This document shows positions 7,355-15,635 of a DNA stretch of 20,710 bases, one piece after another. The position numbers and the translations under genes are program-made. Below the pieces are notes generated by a model, which was given only the letters and a program-made list of their open reading frames with translations, was not told where the DNA came from and made no database searches. The DNA lies in NCBI RefSeq assembly GCF_946479415.1, contig NZ_CAMLFY010000078.1, forward strand, positions 1 to 20,710. Reading direction: 5' to 3'. Origin of the DNA: an uncultured Shinella sp. (GTDB lineage Bacteria > Pseudomonadota > Alphaproteobacteria > Rhizobiales > Rhizobiaceae). Each line of letters opens with the position of its first letter. Within the stretch, counting starts at the first letter, position 1.

Positions 7355-8539
7355 ATGCATCTTTCCATGTGGACCTACCCCTGGGACGTTCAGGACCAGG
7401 GGCTTGAGGCGCTGGCCGCCGACCTCACGGGCCGGGCCGGCCTCAACACGGTGAGCCTTGCCACATCCTACCATGCCGGCCGCTTCCTCCAGCCGCGCAG
7501 CCCTGAGCAGAAAGCCTATTTCCCCGAGGATGGCACCGTCTATTTCCGCCCGGACGAAACGCTCTGGCAGGGCAAGGCGATCCAGCCACTGATGGCGCAG
7601 AACACGATCGAGCGCGGCGACATGCTGGAGGCGCTGACTAGGTCCCGCGCGGAAACCGGCCTCGCCGTCTCCTGCTGGACGGTCTGCCTGCACAACAGCC
7701 GGCTCGGCCTGCTGCATCCCGATCACGTGACGCGCAACGCCTTCGGCAATGCCAACACCTACAATCTGTGCCCGTCGAGCCCGGCGGCGCGCGACTATGT
7801 CGTGACGCTGGTGCGCGACATCACCACCAACTACAAACCCGATATGCTGGAGCTCGAAAGCCCGAATTTCATGGGCTTCGCGCATGAACACCACCATGAG
7901 AAGGACGGCGTCGGCCTGAACCCCGAGGATGATTTCCTGCTCTCCCTCTGCTTCTGCGATCACTGCACCGCGCGGGCAAAAAAAGCCGGCGTGCCGATCG
8001 AGGGTGCAAAAAAGATCGTCTCGCGCTTCATCGCCGAGCTTTGCGAACGCGCCGTGCCGGAAAAGCAGTTCCCCGACTTCCCGGAAGCCGGCATCGACGC
8101 CTTCCGCGCCCATCCGGACCTGCATGCCTTCCTGACCTGGCGCTTCGAGCCGGTGACGAGCCTGATTAAGGAGATCAAGGCCGCAGCCAATCCGGCGACG
8201 CGCATCGTGCTGATCGACCTGAAGGATGCCTGGCTCGGCGGCGTCGACCTCGTCGAGGTCGGCAAGCGTTGCGACGGCGCGATCCTTTGCTGCTACAACA
8301 TGACGCCGGAGGCGATCGGCGAGGTCATCCGCGCCGGCCGGACGATGCTCGGCAAGGAGAAGTTCGTCGGGCTCGGCCTGCGCGTCTTCTACCCGGAGGT
8401 CGATGGGCCCGAAATCCTCACCGCGCGCACGAAAGCCGCCGTCGACGCGGGCGCCGACGGCGTCAATTTCTACAATTACGGGCTCATCCCGGCAAAGCGC
8501 CTCGACTGGGTGGGCGAGGCCGTCGGCGCGATCGGCTGA
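7355..8539 (+). CDS. TIM-barrel-like protein of unknown function, glycosidase-like
   Basis: This 394-residue cytoplasmic protein has no signal peptide. I do not recognise a characterised family. Features recalling hypothetical glycoside-hydrolase-like TIM barrels are alternating beta/alpha segments (SCWTVCLHNSRLG at 106-118, DMLELESPNFMGF at 163-175, IVLIDLKDAWLGG at 284-296, DGAILCCYNM at 307-316, DGVNFYNYGLI at 368-378) and a CFCDHC cysteine cluster (199-204) after the barrel strand, as seen in such proteins. E166 and E168 in LELES and D288 in LIDLKD are possible acidic active-site residues. AHEHHHEK (176-183) is strikingly His-rich and may bind metal. The start ATG follows GGGAGCC at good spacing. 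Its stop lies 13 bp from the end of the convergent operon, and its promoter carries the probable shared IclR operator. It is likely an enzyme of the same catabolic route. Substrate unknown. Confidence 0.75.
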   Translation: MHLSMWTYPWDVQDQGLEALAADLTGRAGLNTVSLATSYHAGRFLQPRSPEQKAYFPEDGTVYFRPDETLWQGKAIQPLMAQNTIERGDMLEALTRSRAETGLAVSCWTVCLHNSRLGLLHPDHVTRNAFGNANTYNLCPSSPAARDYVVTLVRDITTNYKPDMLELESPNFMGFAHEHHHEKDGVGLNPEDDFLLSLCFCDHCTARAKKAGVPIEGAKKIVSRFIAELCERAVPEKQFPDFPEAGIDAFRAHPDLHAFLTWRFEPVTSLIKEIKAAANPATRIVLIDLKDAWLGGVDLVEVGKRCDGAILCCYNMTPEAIGEVIRAGRTMLGKEKFVGLGLRVFYPEVDGPEILTARTKAAVDAGADGVNFYNYGLIPAKRLDWVGEAVGAIG

Positions 8540-8552
8540 TCGCGCCAGCGCC

Positions 8553-9566
8553 TTATTTGTCGATCGGCTCGGCGACCTGGATCAGGCAATCGCCGGCCTG
8601 GCTGTCCGTGTGCAGGCGGTGGGAAATGACGATGCCGCTCTCGGCAAAGTGCAATTCCTCCTCCGGCAGGTCCAGCCGTTCGAGATCGTGATACCAGCCG
8701 GCGCGATCGCCGGCCGCAACGCGTGACCCGAGCGGCACCGCCGGCTCGAACCAGCCGCGCCGGTTCGCATAGATGCCCTGGCTGTGCCGCGAGAGCGACA
8801 GAAGCTGCAAGGCGGGCGGCGTGGGAAGCGGCGCCCGCGACAGCTGTGGTGCATCGACAATGCCGAGTGCCATCAACAGCCGGTCGATCGCCGCCGCCGT
8901 GAAGGCCATGCTTTCGGGCGTCACCGTGCCCCCACCGCCGAACTCGCCGGAAAGACCGATCGTGCCGGCGCGGCTTGCCGCACCCATCGAGGTCGGCGCT
9001 GCCGGACCATTGTCGGCGATGAAGGCATGGGCCGCACCCATTGCCCGCATCAGCGCCACGGAGCGGTCGAAGCGGGCGGCATCCGCCTGCCGCTCGATGA
9101 GCGTGCAGGCGAGATGCGCCATGGACGTGCCGCCCGAATGCAGATCGAGCACCGCGTCATGCCGCGGGAAGAGATCGTGTTCGAGGAAATGCGCCATGCG
9201 CGCCGTCGGCGTGCCCGTGGGATCGCCCGGAAAGGCGCGGTTGAGGTTGCCGCCGTCGAAAGGCGAGCAGCGCTTTGCCGCCATCACGGCCGGCAAGTTG
9301 GCCATCGGCAGGATGGTGACGGCCCCGCGCATCGTCGTCCCATCGAGCCGGCGCATCAGCCGGCCGAGCTGTAGCTCGCCTTCATATTCATCGCCATGGT
9401 TGCCCGCCATCAAAAGCAGGCTCGGCCCCGCGCCGTTTTTCAGGCGCAGGATCGGGACGCGGATCTGGTAATAGGGCGAGCGATCGACCGAATAAGGGAT
9501 GGCGAGATGCCCGGCCTGCCGGCCGTCCCTGTCGAAATCGATCGGATTGACGAGGCCGCTGTGCAT
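8553..9566 (-). CDS. Zinc-dependent deacylase, succinylglutamate desuccinylase/aspartoacylase (AstE/AspA) family
   Basis: This 337-residue M14-like metallohydrolase removes an acyl group from an N-acylated amino acid. The zinc triad is visible: GNHGDEYEGE (H57 and E60) and LDLHSGG (H143). DGGNLNRAFPGD (104-115) carries the substrate-carboxylate arginine, and GLSGEFGGGG (204-213) carries the probable catalytic glutamate E208. A C-terminal beta-rich domain (about 240-330) is like that of DoeB/N-acetyl-diaminobutyrate deacetylase-type members. ATG 9566 has AGAGG six bases upstream. It is the last gene of the operon, nine bases after RidA. The acyl group and amino acid are not determined. Context suggests that it releases a free amino acid for the PLP enzyme upstream in the operon. 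Confidence 0.85.
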   Translation of the reverse strand: MHSGLVNPIDFDRDGRQAGHLAIPYSVDRSPYYQIRVPILRLKNGAGPSLLLMAGNHGDEYEGELQLGRLMRRLDGTTMRGAVTILPMANLPAVMAAKRCSPFDGGNLNRAFPGDPTGTPTARMAHFLEHDLFPRHDAVLDLHSGGTSMAHLACTLIERQADAARFDRSVALMRAMGAAHAFIADNGPAAPTSMGAASRAGTIGLSGEFGGGGTVTPESMAFTAAAIDRLLMALGIVDAPQLSRAPLPTPPALQLLSLSRHSQGIYANRRGWFEPAVPLGSRVAAGDRAGWYHDLERLDLPEEELHFAESGIVISHRLHTDSQAGDCLIQVAEPIDK

Positions 9567-9575
9567 TTCAACCTC

Positions 9576-9920
9576 TCAGAGTGCTGCGACGGCGGTCATC
9601 TCGACGCGCAGGTCCGGATCGGCAAGGCGGGCCTCGACGCAGGCGCGGGCCGGCGGATTTGCCGGATCGATCCAGGCATCGTAGACGCCGTTCATCGCGT
9701 CGAAATCCACGATAGCGGGCAGGAAGACATTGACGGCCAGGAGTTTCGAGCGGTCCGTGCCGGCCTCCTTCAGGAGGGCGTCGATCTTGCCGAGCACGTC
9801 GTTCGTCTGGCCTTCGATGCCGGCCTTGCGATCTTCCGCGACCTGGCCGGCGATGTAGACGAGCCCGCCATAGCTGACGGCCTGGCTCATGCGGGACCCC
9901 TTCTGGTAACGCTGGATCAT
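9576..9920 (-). CDS. RidA (YjgF/YER057c/UK114) family enamine/imine deaminase
   Basis: This is a 114-residue trimeric-type RidA protein. The substrate-binding arginine is present in PPARACVEARL (R92) and the acid in RVEMTAVA (E107), the pair that defines catalytically active RidA rather than the other Rid groups. GQVAED and GGLVYIAG fit the core fold. RidA hydrolyses reactive enamine/imines such as 2-aminoacrylate that escape from PLP dehydratases. Its place directly after a PLP D-threonine-aldolase/D-serine-dehydratase-like gene supports such intermediates in this pathway. ATG 9920 has AAAGGAAAA about eight bases upstream. It is 35 bp from the preceding gene and nine from the next. Confidence 0.9.
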   Translation of the reverse strand: MIQRYQKGSRMSQAVSYGGLVYIAGQVAEDRKAGIEGQTNDVLGKIDALLKEAGTDRSKLLAVNVFLPAIVDFDAMNGVYDAWIDPANPPARACVEARLADPDLRVEMTAVAAL

Positions 9921-9955
9921 GGGCGTGTTTTCCTTTTCTTGCCTTGGGAGGAGTA

Positions 9956-11260
9956 TCAGCCGAAGCTGGTGAGATAGGCCGTAGCGACCGTGTGGTCGGG
10001 CGCGAGGCCGTAAAGGATGGCGTGCCTGTCGATGCAGGTGCAGGGATGCGAGATGCCGAATTCGACGACATCGCCGATTGTGACGTCGGCCCCGGCAGGG
10101 AGCGTCACGAAGGCATGCTGGTCATTGAGACGCAGCACGGCGGCCTTGGTGAAACCGGTAAGCGATGCCCCGTCTCGATAGAGCGCGAGCGGACGCGGCA
10201 GGCCTTGGTCGATCGCCACGTCCCGCAGGCCCATGCCGCAGATGGCAAGGCCCGGTTCGGAGAGGGACAGCACCTCCGCCCAGACCCGGAGCGCCGGCTT
10301 GAAATCCTGCGCCGCGGACCGGACATCCGCGCCCACGCGAAACCCGTCGCGGGCATCGAGGCCGGCAAGGCCGCGCTCGTAGATGCCGTGATCGTGGAAG
10401 AAGATTGCGCCGCTGCGCAGAATAAGCCGGCAATCGGGATCGGCGGCAACGGCCGCGGAGAGGCCGGCAACGACCCGGTCGAAGAAGACGGAGCCGCCGG
10501 CGGTGAGAAGGAGCGGCCGATTTCGGCCGATCCGGGCACGGACCTGCGGCAAGAAGTCTGCGGTAAGGGCCATCAGCCCGTCGATGCGGGCAAGCGTCTC
10601 GCCGGCATCCGCCGTCGCGGCGGCACCCTCATAGGCCGCCACACCGGAGAGGCGGAAGGTCGGGCTTTCAGCCGCGAGAACAACGTCCAGAATCTCCATC
10701 GCGGCTTCGATGCTGCGGGCACCAGCGCGGCCGGCGCCGAGCTCGACCATCAGGCCCAGCGGCGGCAGGTCACTGCAGGTTTGCCACGCGTCGCGCAGCG
10801 CCACGGCGAGCGGCGCGGAATCGACGAAGATGTGCAGTTCAGCGTCGGGATAGCCGGCAAGCAGCGCGGCAAGACGGCGGGCGGCGGCGGGGCCGCCAAT
10901 CTCGTTGGCCAGGATCAGTCGGCGCTGGCCGGCCTTCAGCAGCACGGCGGCCTGGCGGATATCGGCCACCGTCGTGCCCCAAGCGCCGGCGGCGAGCAGC
11001 GCGGCGGACAAGGCGGTGGACATCGGCGTCTTGGCGTGCGGCGCGATCGCGACGCCGTGGCTCTTCACATAGGCCATCATCACCGCGACATTGCCGGCAA
11101 AGGCTTCCTGATCGAGCGAGATCAGCGGCAGCGCCATTTTTCCATCGAACGGTTTCCAGCCTTGCCGGCCTATCGCTTCGAGCGGCAGGGCCGCGTGGCC
11201 CGGCGGAAAGCCGCGGACGCGGTCGTCGATCAGGATATCGGCGGCGTGAAGGTCAGACAT
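9956..11260 (-). CDS. PLP-dependent D-threonine aldolase/D-serine dehydratase-like enzyme
   Basis: This 434-residue fold-type III PLP enzyme has an alanine-racemase-like N-terminal barrel. APHAKTP (74-79) holds the Schiff-base lysine K77. ELGAGRAGAR (173-182) and TAGGS (253-257) match phosphate and ring contacts of the DSD1/D-TA family. SHPCTCIDRH (404-413), with H405 and C407, is the metal site of the C-terminal beta domain. Such enzymes dehydrate D-serine-type substrates to 2-oxo acids plus ammonia, or cleave D-3-hydroxy amino acids to glycine and an aldehyde. The sequence does not decide between these. The adjacent RidA favours dehydration through an enamine. The start at 11260 overlaps the amidohydrolase gene by eight bases. 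A longer in-frame opening exists but would lie inside the neighbour. Confidence 0.85.
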   Translation of the reverse strand: MSDLHAADILIDDRVRGFPPGHAALPLEAIGRQGWKPFDGKMALPLISLDQEAFAGNVAVMMAYVKSHGVAIAPHAKTPMSTALSAALLAAGAWGTTVADIRQAAVLLKAGQRRLILANEIGGPAAARRLAALLAGYPDAELHIFVDSAPLAVALRDAWQTCSDLPPLGLMVELGAGRAGARSIEAAMEILDVVLAAESPTFRLSGVAAYEGAAATADAGETLARIDGLMALTADFLPQVRARIGRNRPLLLTAGGSVFFDRVVAGLSAAVAADPDCRLILRSGAIFFHDHGIYERGLAGLDARDGFRVGADVRSAAQDFKPALRVWAEVLSLSEPGLAICGMGLRDVAIDQGLPRPLALYRDGASLTGFTKAAVLRLNDQHAFVTLPAGADVTIGDVVEFGISHPCTCIDRHAILYGLAPDHTVATAYLTSFG

Positions 11261-12209
11261 GCGGTTCTCCCTTGGCCGCAGCGGGTGCGGCCAGTTCGAG
11301 ACGATAGGTTTCATCGGCGGTGGTGAAGAACAGGGCCTGCTGCTCATCGAGCGAAAGCGGTGCGGCCAGCGTTCGGAAAACGTCATAGATATCGTCGAAG
11401 GAGGCATGGAGGCCGGCGACCGGGAAATCGCTGGCGAACATCGCACGCGATGGACCGAAACAATCGAGGCAATGCTCGATGACAGGCGACAGGCTTTCCA
11501 GCGTCCAGTCATTGTCATAGGCGACTAGATCGGAAATCTTCAGCCGCACATTCGGTTCGCGACCGAGCGCGCGCAGACCGCTGCGCCAGATCGCCATGCC
11601 GGTCTCGTCGCGGTCGGCCGGGCTGCCGCCGTGGTTGAGCACGAAGAGCACCTCGGGAAAGGCGCGTACGAGATCGAGCGCCTCGCCCATCTGCGCGGGA
11701 TAGAGCATCAGGTCGAAGACGAGGCCATGGCGGGAGAGCTCGGCAAAACCGGCCCGCCAGACGGGATCGTCCATGCGATGGGCGCGCGGGGCAAAGCGTT
11801 TCGATGGTTCCGGATGCCAGCTGACGATATCGCGGATGCCGACGACATGCGGATTGGCGGCTTCCGCTGCGATCAGCCCGACGGCATCGGGCCTATCCAG
11901 CGGCACACGGGCAACGATGCGGCTGGCCACGCCGGTGCTGCGGTCGAGACCATCGAGCCAGCGGCTTTCCTCCAGCGGATGCGCATCCGACCAGCCGGCC
12001 TCGACATGCACCGTGGCGACGACGTTCTGGTTTGCCGCATCCCGGCGGTAGTCCGCGACACCATAATCCCGCAGGATCGGCGCGAGGCTGCCATAGACCA
12101 TCTCGCCGCCCGTCGCCCGCGCCTTTTCCAGCCAGGGATGGCGGCCGAGCGAGAGGTCCCACAGATGGTGGTGCGGGTCGATGACCGGCCCGCTGTAGCG
12201 CGCCGTCAT
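11253..12209 (-). CDS. Amidohydrolase-2 family metal hydrolase (lactonase-like, COG3618 type)
   Basis: This is a 318-residue TIM-barrel hydrolase. IDPHHHLWD (10-18) supplies the first-strand HxH (H13, H15). LNHGG (191-195) gives the strand-six histidine H193. FASDFPV (258-264) gives the catalytic aspartate D261. The closest well-known relatives are L-fuconolactonase/L-rhamnonolactonase and the 2-pyrone-4,6-dicarboxylate lactonase branch, which open sugar-acid or pyrone lactones. Because it follows the permease gene with a 4 bp ATGA overlap, it probably acts early on the imported compound. The lactone or ester substrate is unknown. Confidence 0.82.
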   Translation of the reverse strand: MTARYSGPVIDPHHHLWDLSLGRHPWLEKARATGGEMVYGSLAPILRDYGVADYRRDAANQNVVATVHVEAGWSDAHPLEESRWLDGLDRSTGVASRIVARVPLDRPDAVGLIAAEAANPHVVGIRDIVSWHPEPSKRFAPRAHRMDDPVWRAGFAELSRHGLVFDLMLYPAQMGEALDLVRAFPEVLFVLNHGGSPADRDETGMAIWRSGLRALGREPNVRLKISDLVAYDNDWTLESLSPVIEHCLDCFGPSRAMFASDFPVAGLHASFDDIYDVFRTLAAPLSLDEQQALFFTTADETYRLELAAPAAAKGEPHV

Positions 12210-13147
12210 CGCCGCGCCTCGCGGCCGGAAACCAGCAGCAGCGCCAGGATCAGCGTGCCGAACATGATGGAGCGCCAGCCGGGCGAGGCATTGACGACGG
12301 TGATCAGCGCTGTCGTCGTCACAAGCAGGATGGCGCCGGGAATGGTGCCGGCATAGGTGCCGCGCCCGCCGAGGATGGAGGTGCCGCCGAGCACGACGGC
12401 GGCGATCGACGTCAGAAGATAGGGGTCGCCGATGCCGACATAACCTTGCCGGTTCATGCCGAGCACCAGAATGCCGGCAAGCCCCGCGAAGAAGCCGGAG
12501 AGCGCATAGAGGATCAGCGTGTTGCGCGTCAGGCTGACACCGGAAAGGCGGGCAGCGAGCGGATTGGCGCCGATGGCGAGGAAGCGCGCGCCGATCGGCA
12601 TACGGTGGATGAGGGCGAGCACGACGGCAGAGACGGCGAGCCAGAGCAGCACGCCCGAGGGAACGCCGAGCGGCCGGGCCTGGCCAAGCAGGATGACGGC
12701 GGGATTGCTGACCGTGACGGCGCTGCCGCCGGCGACGACGACGAGCAAACCTTGAAGAAAAGTCGCCATGGCGAGCGTCATGATGATCGGCGGCACGCGC
12801 AGATAGGCCGCACCCGCGCCATTCAGGAAGCCAATGCCGGTGGCGATGGCGAGCGCCAGCGCGATGCCGACGAGGCCGGTCGGATCCCAGGCCGGCGAGA
12901 TCAATGGCAGGAGGATCGCCGTCACCGTGATGATGGCGCCGACCGAGAGATCGATACCGCCCATCAGGATGACCAGCGTCTGGCCGGCAGCGGCAATGCC
13001 GATGACGGCGGCAAGCTCCAAGAGGTAGCGCAGGTGCCCATAGGCGCCGAAGCCGCGCAGGGTGAGGCCGGCGACGAGCCAGACGAGCGCCACCAGCACG
13101 AAGGTGAGCAGCGGCGGATTGCGGAAGATGGATTTTACAGCCTTCAT
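12206..13147 (-). CDS. ABC transporter permease, ribose/sugar type (RbsC-like), second copy
   Basis: This 313-residue integral membrane protein has about eight to ten hydrophobic segments. It carries the CUT2 landmarks GQTLVILMGGIDLSVGA (about residues 55-71) and SIAAVVLGGTSILGGRGT, typical of the BPD_transp_2 family. It should pair with the upstream permease as a heterodimer. The frame could open at a GTG at 13162, but that GTGGAGGG stretch is better read as the Shine-Dalgarno site (GGAGGG) for the ATG at 13147. That ATG overlaps the previous stop as ATGA. The substrate is set by the binding protein rather than by this gene. Confidence 0.9.
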   Translation of the reverse strand: MKAVKSIFRNPPLLTFVLVALVWLVAGLTLRGFGAYGHLRYLLELAAVIGIAAAGQTLVILMGGIDLSVGAIITVTAILLPLISPAWDPTGLVGIALALAIATGIGFLNGAGAAYLRVPPIIMTLAMATFLQGLLVVVAGGSAVTVSNPAVILLGQARPLGVPSGVLLWLAVSAVVLALIHRMPIGARFLAIGANPLAARLSGVSLTRNTLILYALSGFFAGLAGILVLGMNRQGYVGIGDPYLLTSIAAVVLGGTSILGGRGTYAGTIPGAILLVTTTALITVVNASPGWRSIMFGTLILALLLVSGREARR

Positions 13148-14109
13148 CGTTTCGCCCTCCACGACTTCAAAAGCTCCGGCACCGCGACGGCGCCGACGAT
13201 GATCAGGCCCTGCGCGATGTATTGCGCGACCGGTGGAAAGCCGAGGAAGAACATCACGTTGATCATGACGGAGAGCAGCAGGCTGCCGCAGATCGCACCA
13301 CGCATCGTGCCCTTGCCGCCGAGGAAGCCGACGCCGCCGAGCACCGCCGCGGCGATGGAGTTCAGCGTGAAGGGTGTGCCGATGACCGGGTCGCCGGAGC
13401 CCGTCTGGGCCGCGACGAAAAGGCCGGCAAGCGCCGCCAGCAGGCCGGACAAAGCGAAGGCCACGACCTTCGCCCGCTCGACCGGCACGCCGGAGCGGAA
13501 GGCACCGACGGGATTGTCACCGGCCGCATAGATGCCGAGGCCGAGCGGCGTGGCGAGAAACGCCTTCCAGGCGAGGAGCACGACGACGAGCAGCAGGAAG
13601 GCGACGGGCGTGTGGCCGGCCAGCGTGTTCGACAGCCAGCCGGGAATGAAGCCGCCGGGACGCGGCAACAGGATCAGCGCAACACCGGTGATGATGAAGG
13701 AGCCGGCGAGCGTGACGATGATGGCGGGGAGCCTCAGATGCGCGACGATCACACCGATGACGGCACCGATAGCTAGGCCGGTGAGCGCGACGGCGACGAT
13801 GCCGCCGGGCACGCCGAACAGGCCTTCCATGGTCGTGGCGGCGATGACGGCGCCGAGGCTGACGAGCGGGCCGATGGCCAGCGTGATGCCGCCATTCAGC
13901 ATCAGCAGCGCCTGCGCCATCGTCACCAGCGCGAGCGGGAACCAGTTCTGGGTGAATTTCGAGAAGCCGCCGACCGAGAGGATGCCCGGAAACAGCACGG
14001 CATAGAGGATGAGGAAGGCGGCGACGACGAGATAGAGCCCGCCAAGGCCGCGATTGCGGCGGCGCTGGATGGCGCCATAGAGCCATGAGGAGGACGAAAC
14101 AGCACTCAT
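13144..14109 (-). CDS. ABC transporter permease, ribose/sugar type (RbsC-like), first copy
   Basis: This is a 321-residue multi-pass protein with an N-terminal cytoplasmic stretch and a first membrane segment at about 26-45. The CUT2-type motif MAQALLMLNGGITLAIGP corresponds to the GIDLSVG region but is atypical: the Asp-Leu-Ser is replaced by TLA. The later SIAAAVLGGVGFLGGKGT loop, which contacts the ATPase, is well kept. Four-base overlaps with the genes on both sides indicate coupled translation and matched amounts of the two permeases. It is part of an inner-membrane importer. Confidence 0.9.
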   Translation of the reverse strand: MSAVSSSSWLYGAIQRRRNRGLGGLYLVVAAFLILYAVLFPGILSVGGFSKFTQNWFPLALVTMAQALLMLNGGITLAIGPLVSLGAVIAATTMEGLFGVPGGIVAVALTGLAIGAVIGVIVAHLRLPAIIVTLAGSFIITGVALILLPRPGGFIPGWLSNTLAGHTPVAFLLLVVVLLAWKAFLATPLGLGIYAAGDNPVGAFRSGVPVERAKVVAFALSGLLAALAGLFVAAQTGSGDPVIGTPFTLNSIAAAVLGGVGFLGGKGTMRGAICGSLLLSVMINVMFFLGFPPVAQYIAQGLIIVGAVAVPELLKSWRAKR

Positions 14110-15614
14110 GCGGCCGCTCCCTTCGTGCCGACGCCCATGGCCGCGCCGACGATGGCCTCTTCGCTGATCGCATCACCTTCCAGCTCTGCGGCGACGCGTC
14201 CCTCGCGCAGCACGACGACGCGGTCGCACAGATGAACGAGTTCCGGCGTATCGGAGCTGGCAATGATGACGAGCCGCCCTTCGGCGGCGAAGCCGCGCAG
14301 CATCAGGTAGATTTCCCGCTTGGTCTCAATATCGACGCCGCGCGTCGGATCGTTGAGCAGCAGCACGGACGGATCGAGCGGCAGCCATTTGGCGAGCGCC
14401 ACCTTCTGCTGGTTGCCGCCGGAAAGCGCCTGGACGGGGCGGGTCACGTCGCCCTTGATGGTGAGCCGTTTGGCGAGCTCGGCAATCAGCCCGGCTTCAC
14501 CCGCGCGATCACGAAAACCGTTGCGGGCGAGGCGTCCAAGCGAGGGGAGGATCAGGTTGGACGCGATGGAATGGGGCAGGACAAGCCCCTCATGCTTGCG
14601 GTCGGCCGGCACGTAGACGAGGCCGGCGGCGTTCGCCGCACCGACATGGGCGGGAAGGCCCGGCTTTCCGGAGACCTCGGCCTTCGCGGCCTTGGCGGGA
14701 ATAGTGCCATAGAGGCCGAGCAGCAGATCTTCCTGCCCCTGCCCCACCAGGCCGCCGATGCCGACGATCTCGCCGGCGCGGCCGGAAAAGCCGATATCGC
14801 GCACAAGACCGGCTGAAAAGCCTTCGACATTCACGCGCAATGCGCCGGGATTGGCGGCGGCACGCGGCGGGAAAAGGCCTCCCGTCTCGCGGCCGACCAT
14901 CAAGCGCACCAGTCCCTCACCGTCGATGCCGGACAGTGACTGGTCCGCCGTGACGCCGCCGTCTTTCAGCACCGTGACATGGGAGCAGAGCGCCTGCACC
15001 TCATTGAGGCGGTGGGAAATATAGAGAAGCGCTGTGCCGCGATCACGCAAGGTCTCGATAAGACCGGCGAGAATGCCCGCCTCATGCGCCGAGAGCGAGG
15101 AGGTCGGCTCGTCGAGGATCAGCACACGCGGCTTGCGATAGAGCGCCTTGGCGATCTCCACCATCTGCCGTCGGCCGAGCGCCAGATCCGCCACGGGCAT
15201 GTCGAGCGGTTCGGTGAGGCCAACCATGGCGCAGACGTCGCGCACGCCGCGATGCAGTTCGGCATAGTCGATCAGGCCGAAACGGCGCGGGAAGGCGCCG
15301 AGCCCTATATTTTCCGCAATCGACAGGTCCGCCGTGAGGCTCAGCTCCTGCTGCACCACGGCGATACCGGCCGCGCGGGCTGCGGCCGGGCTGAAACGCC
15401 CGACCGGCTTGCCGTCGACGGCAATCGTGCCGCTATCCGGCTGGAGGGCGCCGGAAAGAAGGTTGATCAGCGTGGATTTTCCAGCCCCGTTCTCCCCGAG
15501 CAGGGCGTGAACCCTGCCCGGATGAAGGGCGATATCGACGCCCTTCAGAACGGGATTGCCGAAAAATCCCTTGAACACCTGCCGGGCTTCCAGCAGGGGT
15601 TTTTGATCCGTCAT
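14106..15614 (-). CDS. ABC transporter ATPase, ribose/sugar type with two nucleotide-binding domains (RbsA/MglA-like)
   Basis: This is a 502-residue tandem ATPase. Domain 1 has Walker A GENGAGKST (40-48), signature LALGRRQ (144-150, replacing the usual LSVGQ), Walker B VLILDEP (164-170) and switch histidine H201. Domain 2 lacks a Walker A lysine (GLVGQGQEDL, 288-297), normal for this family. It keeps LSGGNQQK (397-404) but has LLNDPTRG in place of LLDEPTRG, so its Walker B is also altered. Length and layout match CUT2 importers for pentoses, hexoses and related polyols. ATG 15614 has AAGGA about eight bases upstream. The gene lies 21 bp after the binding-protein gene and overlaps the first permease by four bases. 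Confidence 0.92.
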   Translation of the reverse strand: MTDQKPLLEARQVFKGFFGNPVLKGVDIALHPGRVHALLGENGAGKSTLINLLSGALQPDSGTIAVDGKPVGRFSPAAARAAGIAVVQQELSLTADLSIAENIGLGAFPRRFGLIDYAELHRGVRDVCAMVGLTEPLDMPVADLALGRRQMVEIAKALYRKPRVLILDEPTSSLSAHEAGILAGLIETLRDRGTALLYISHRLNEVQALCSHVTVLKDGGVTADQSLSGIDGEGLVRLMVGRETGGLFPPRAAANPGALRVNVEGFSAGLVRDIGFSGRAGEIVGIGGLVGQGQEDLLLGLYGTIPAKAAKAEVSGKPGLPAHVGAANAAGLVYVPADRKHEGLVLPHSIASNLILPSLGRLARNGFRDRAGEAGLIAELAKRLTIKGDVTRPVQALSGGNQQKVALAKWLPLDPSVLLLNDPTRGVDIETKREIYLMLRGFAAEGRLVIIASSDTPELVHLCDRVVVLREGRVAAELEGDAISEEAIVGAAMGVGTKGAAA

Positions 15615-15635
15615 GACGGCATCCTTCAGAGCGAA

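Noticed and set aside
9944..11326. 460-codon plus-strand open frame opposite the PLP-enzyme gene
   Set aside because: The minus strand has the K77 and H405/C407 motifs. The plus frame is a composition artefact.
12446..13531. 361-codon plus-strand open frame opposite the permeases
   Set aside because: It is an Asp/Arg/Glu-rich mirror of membrane segments on the other strand.
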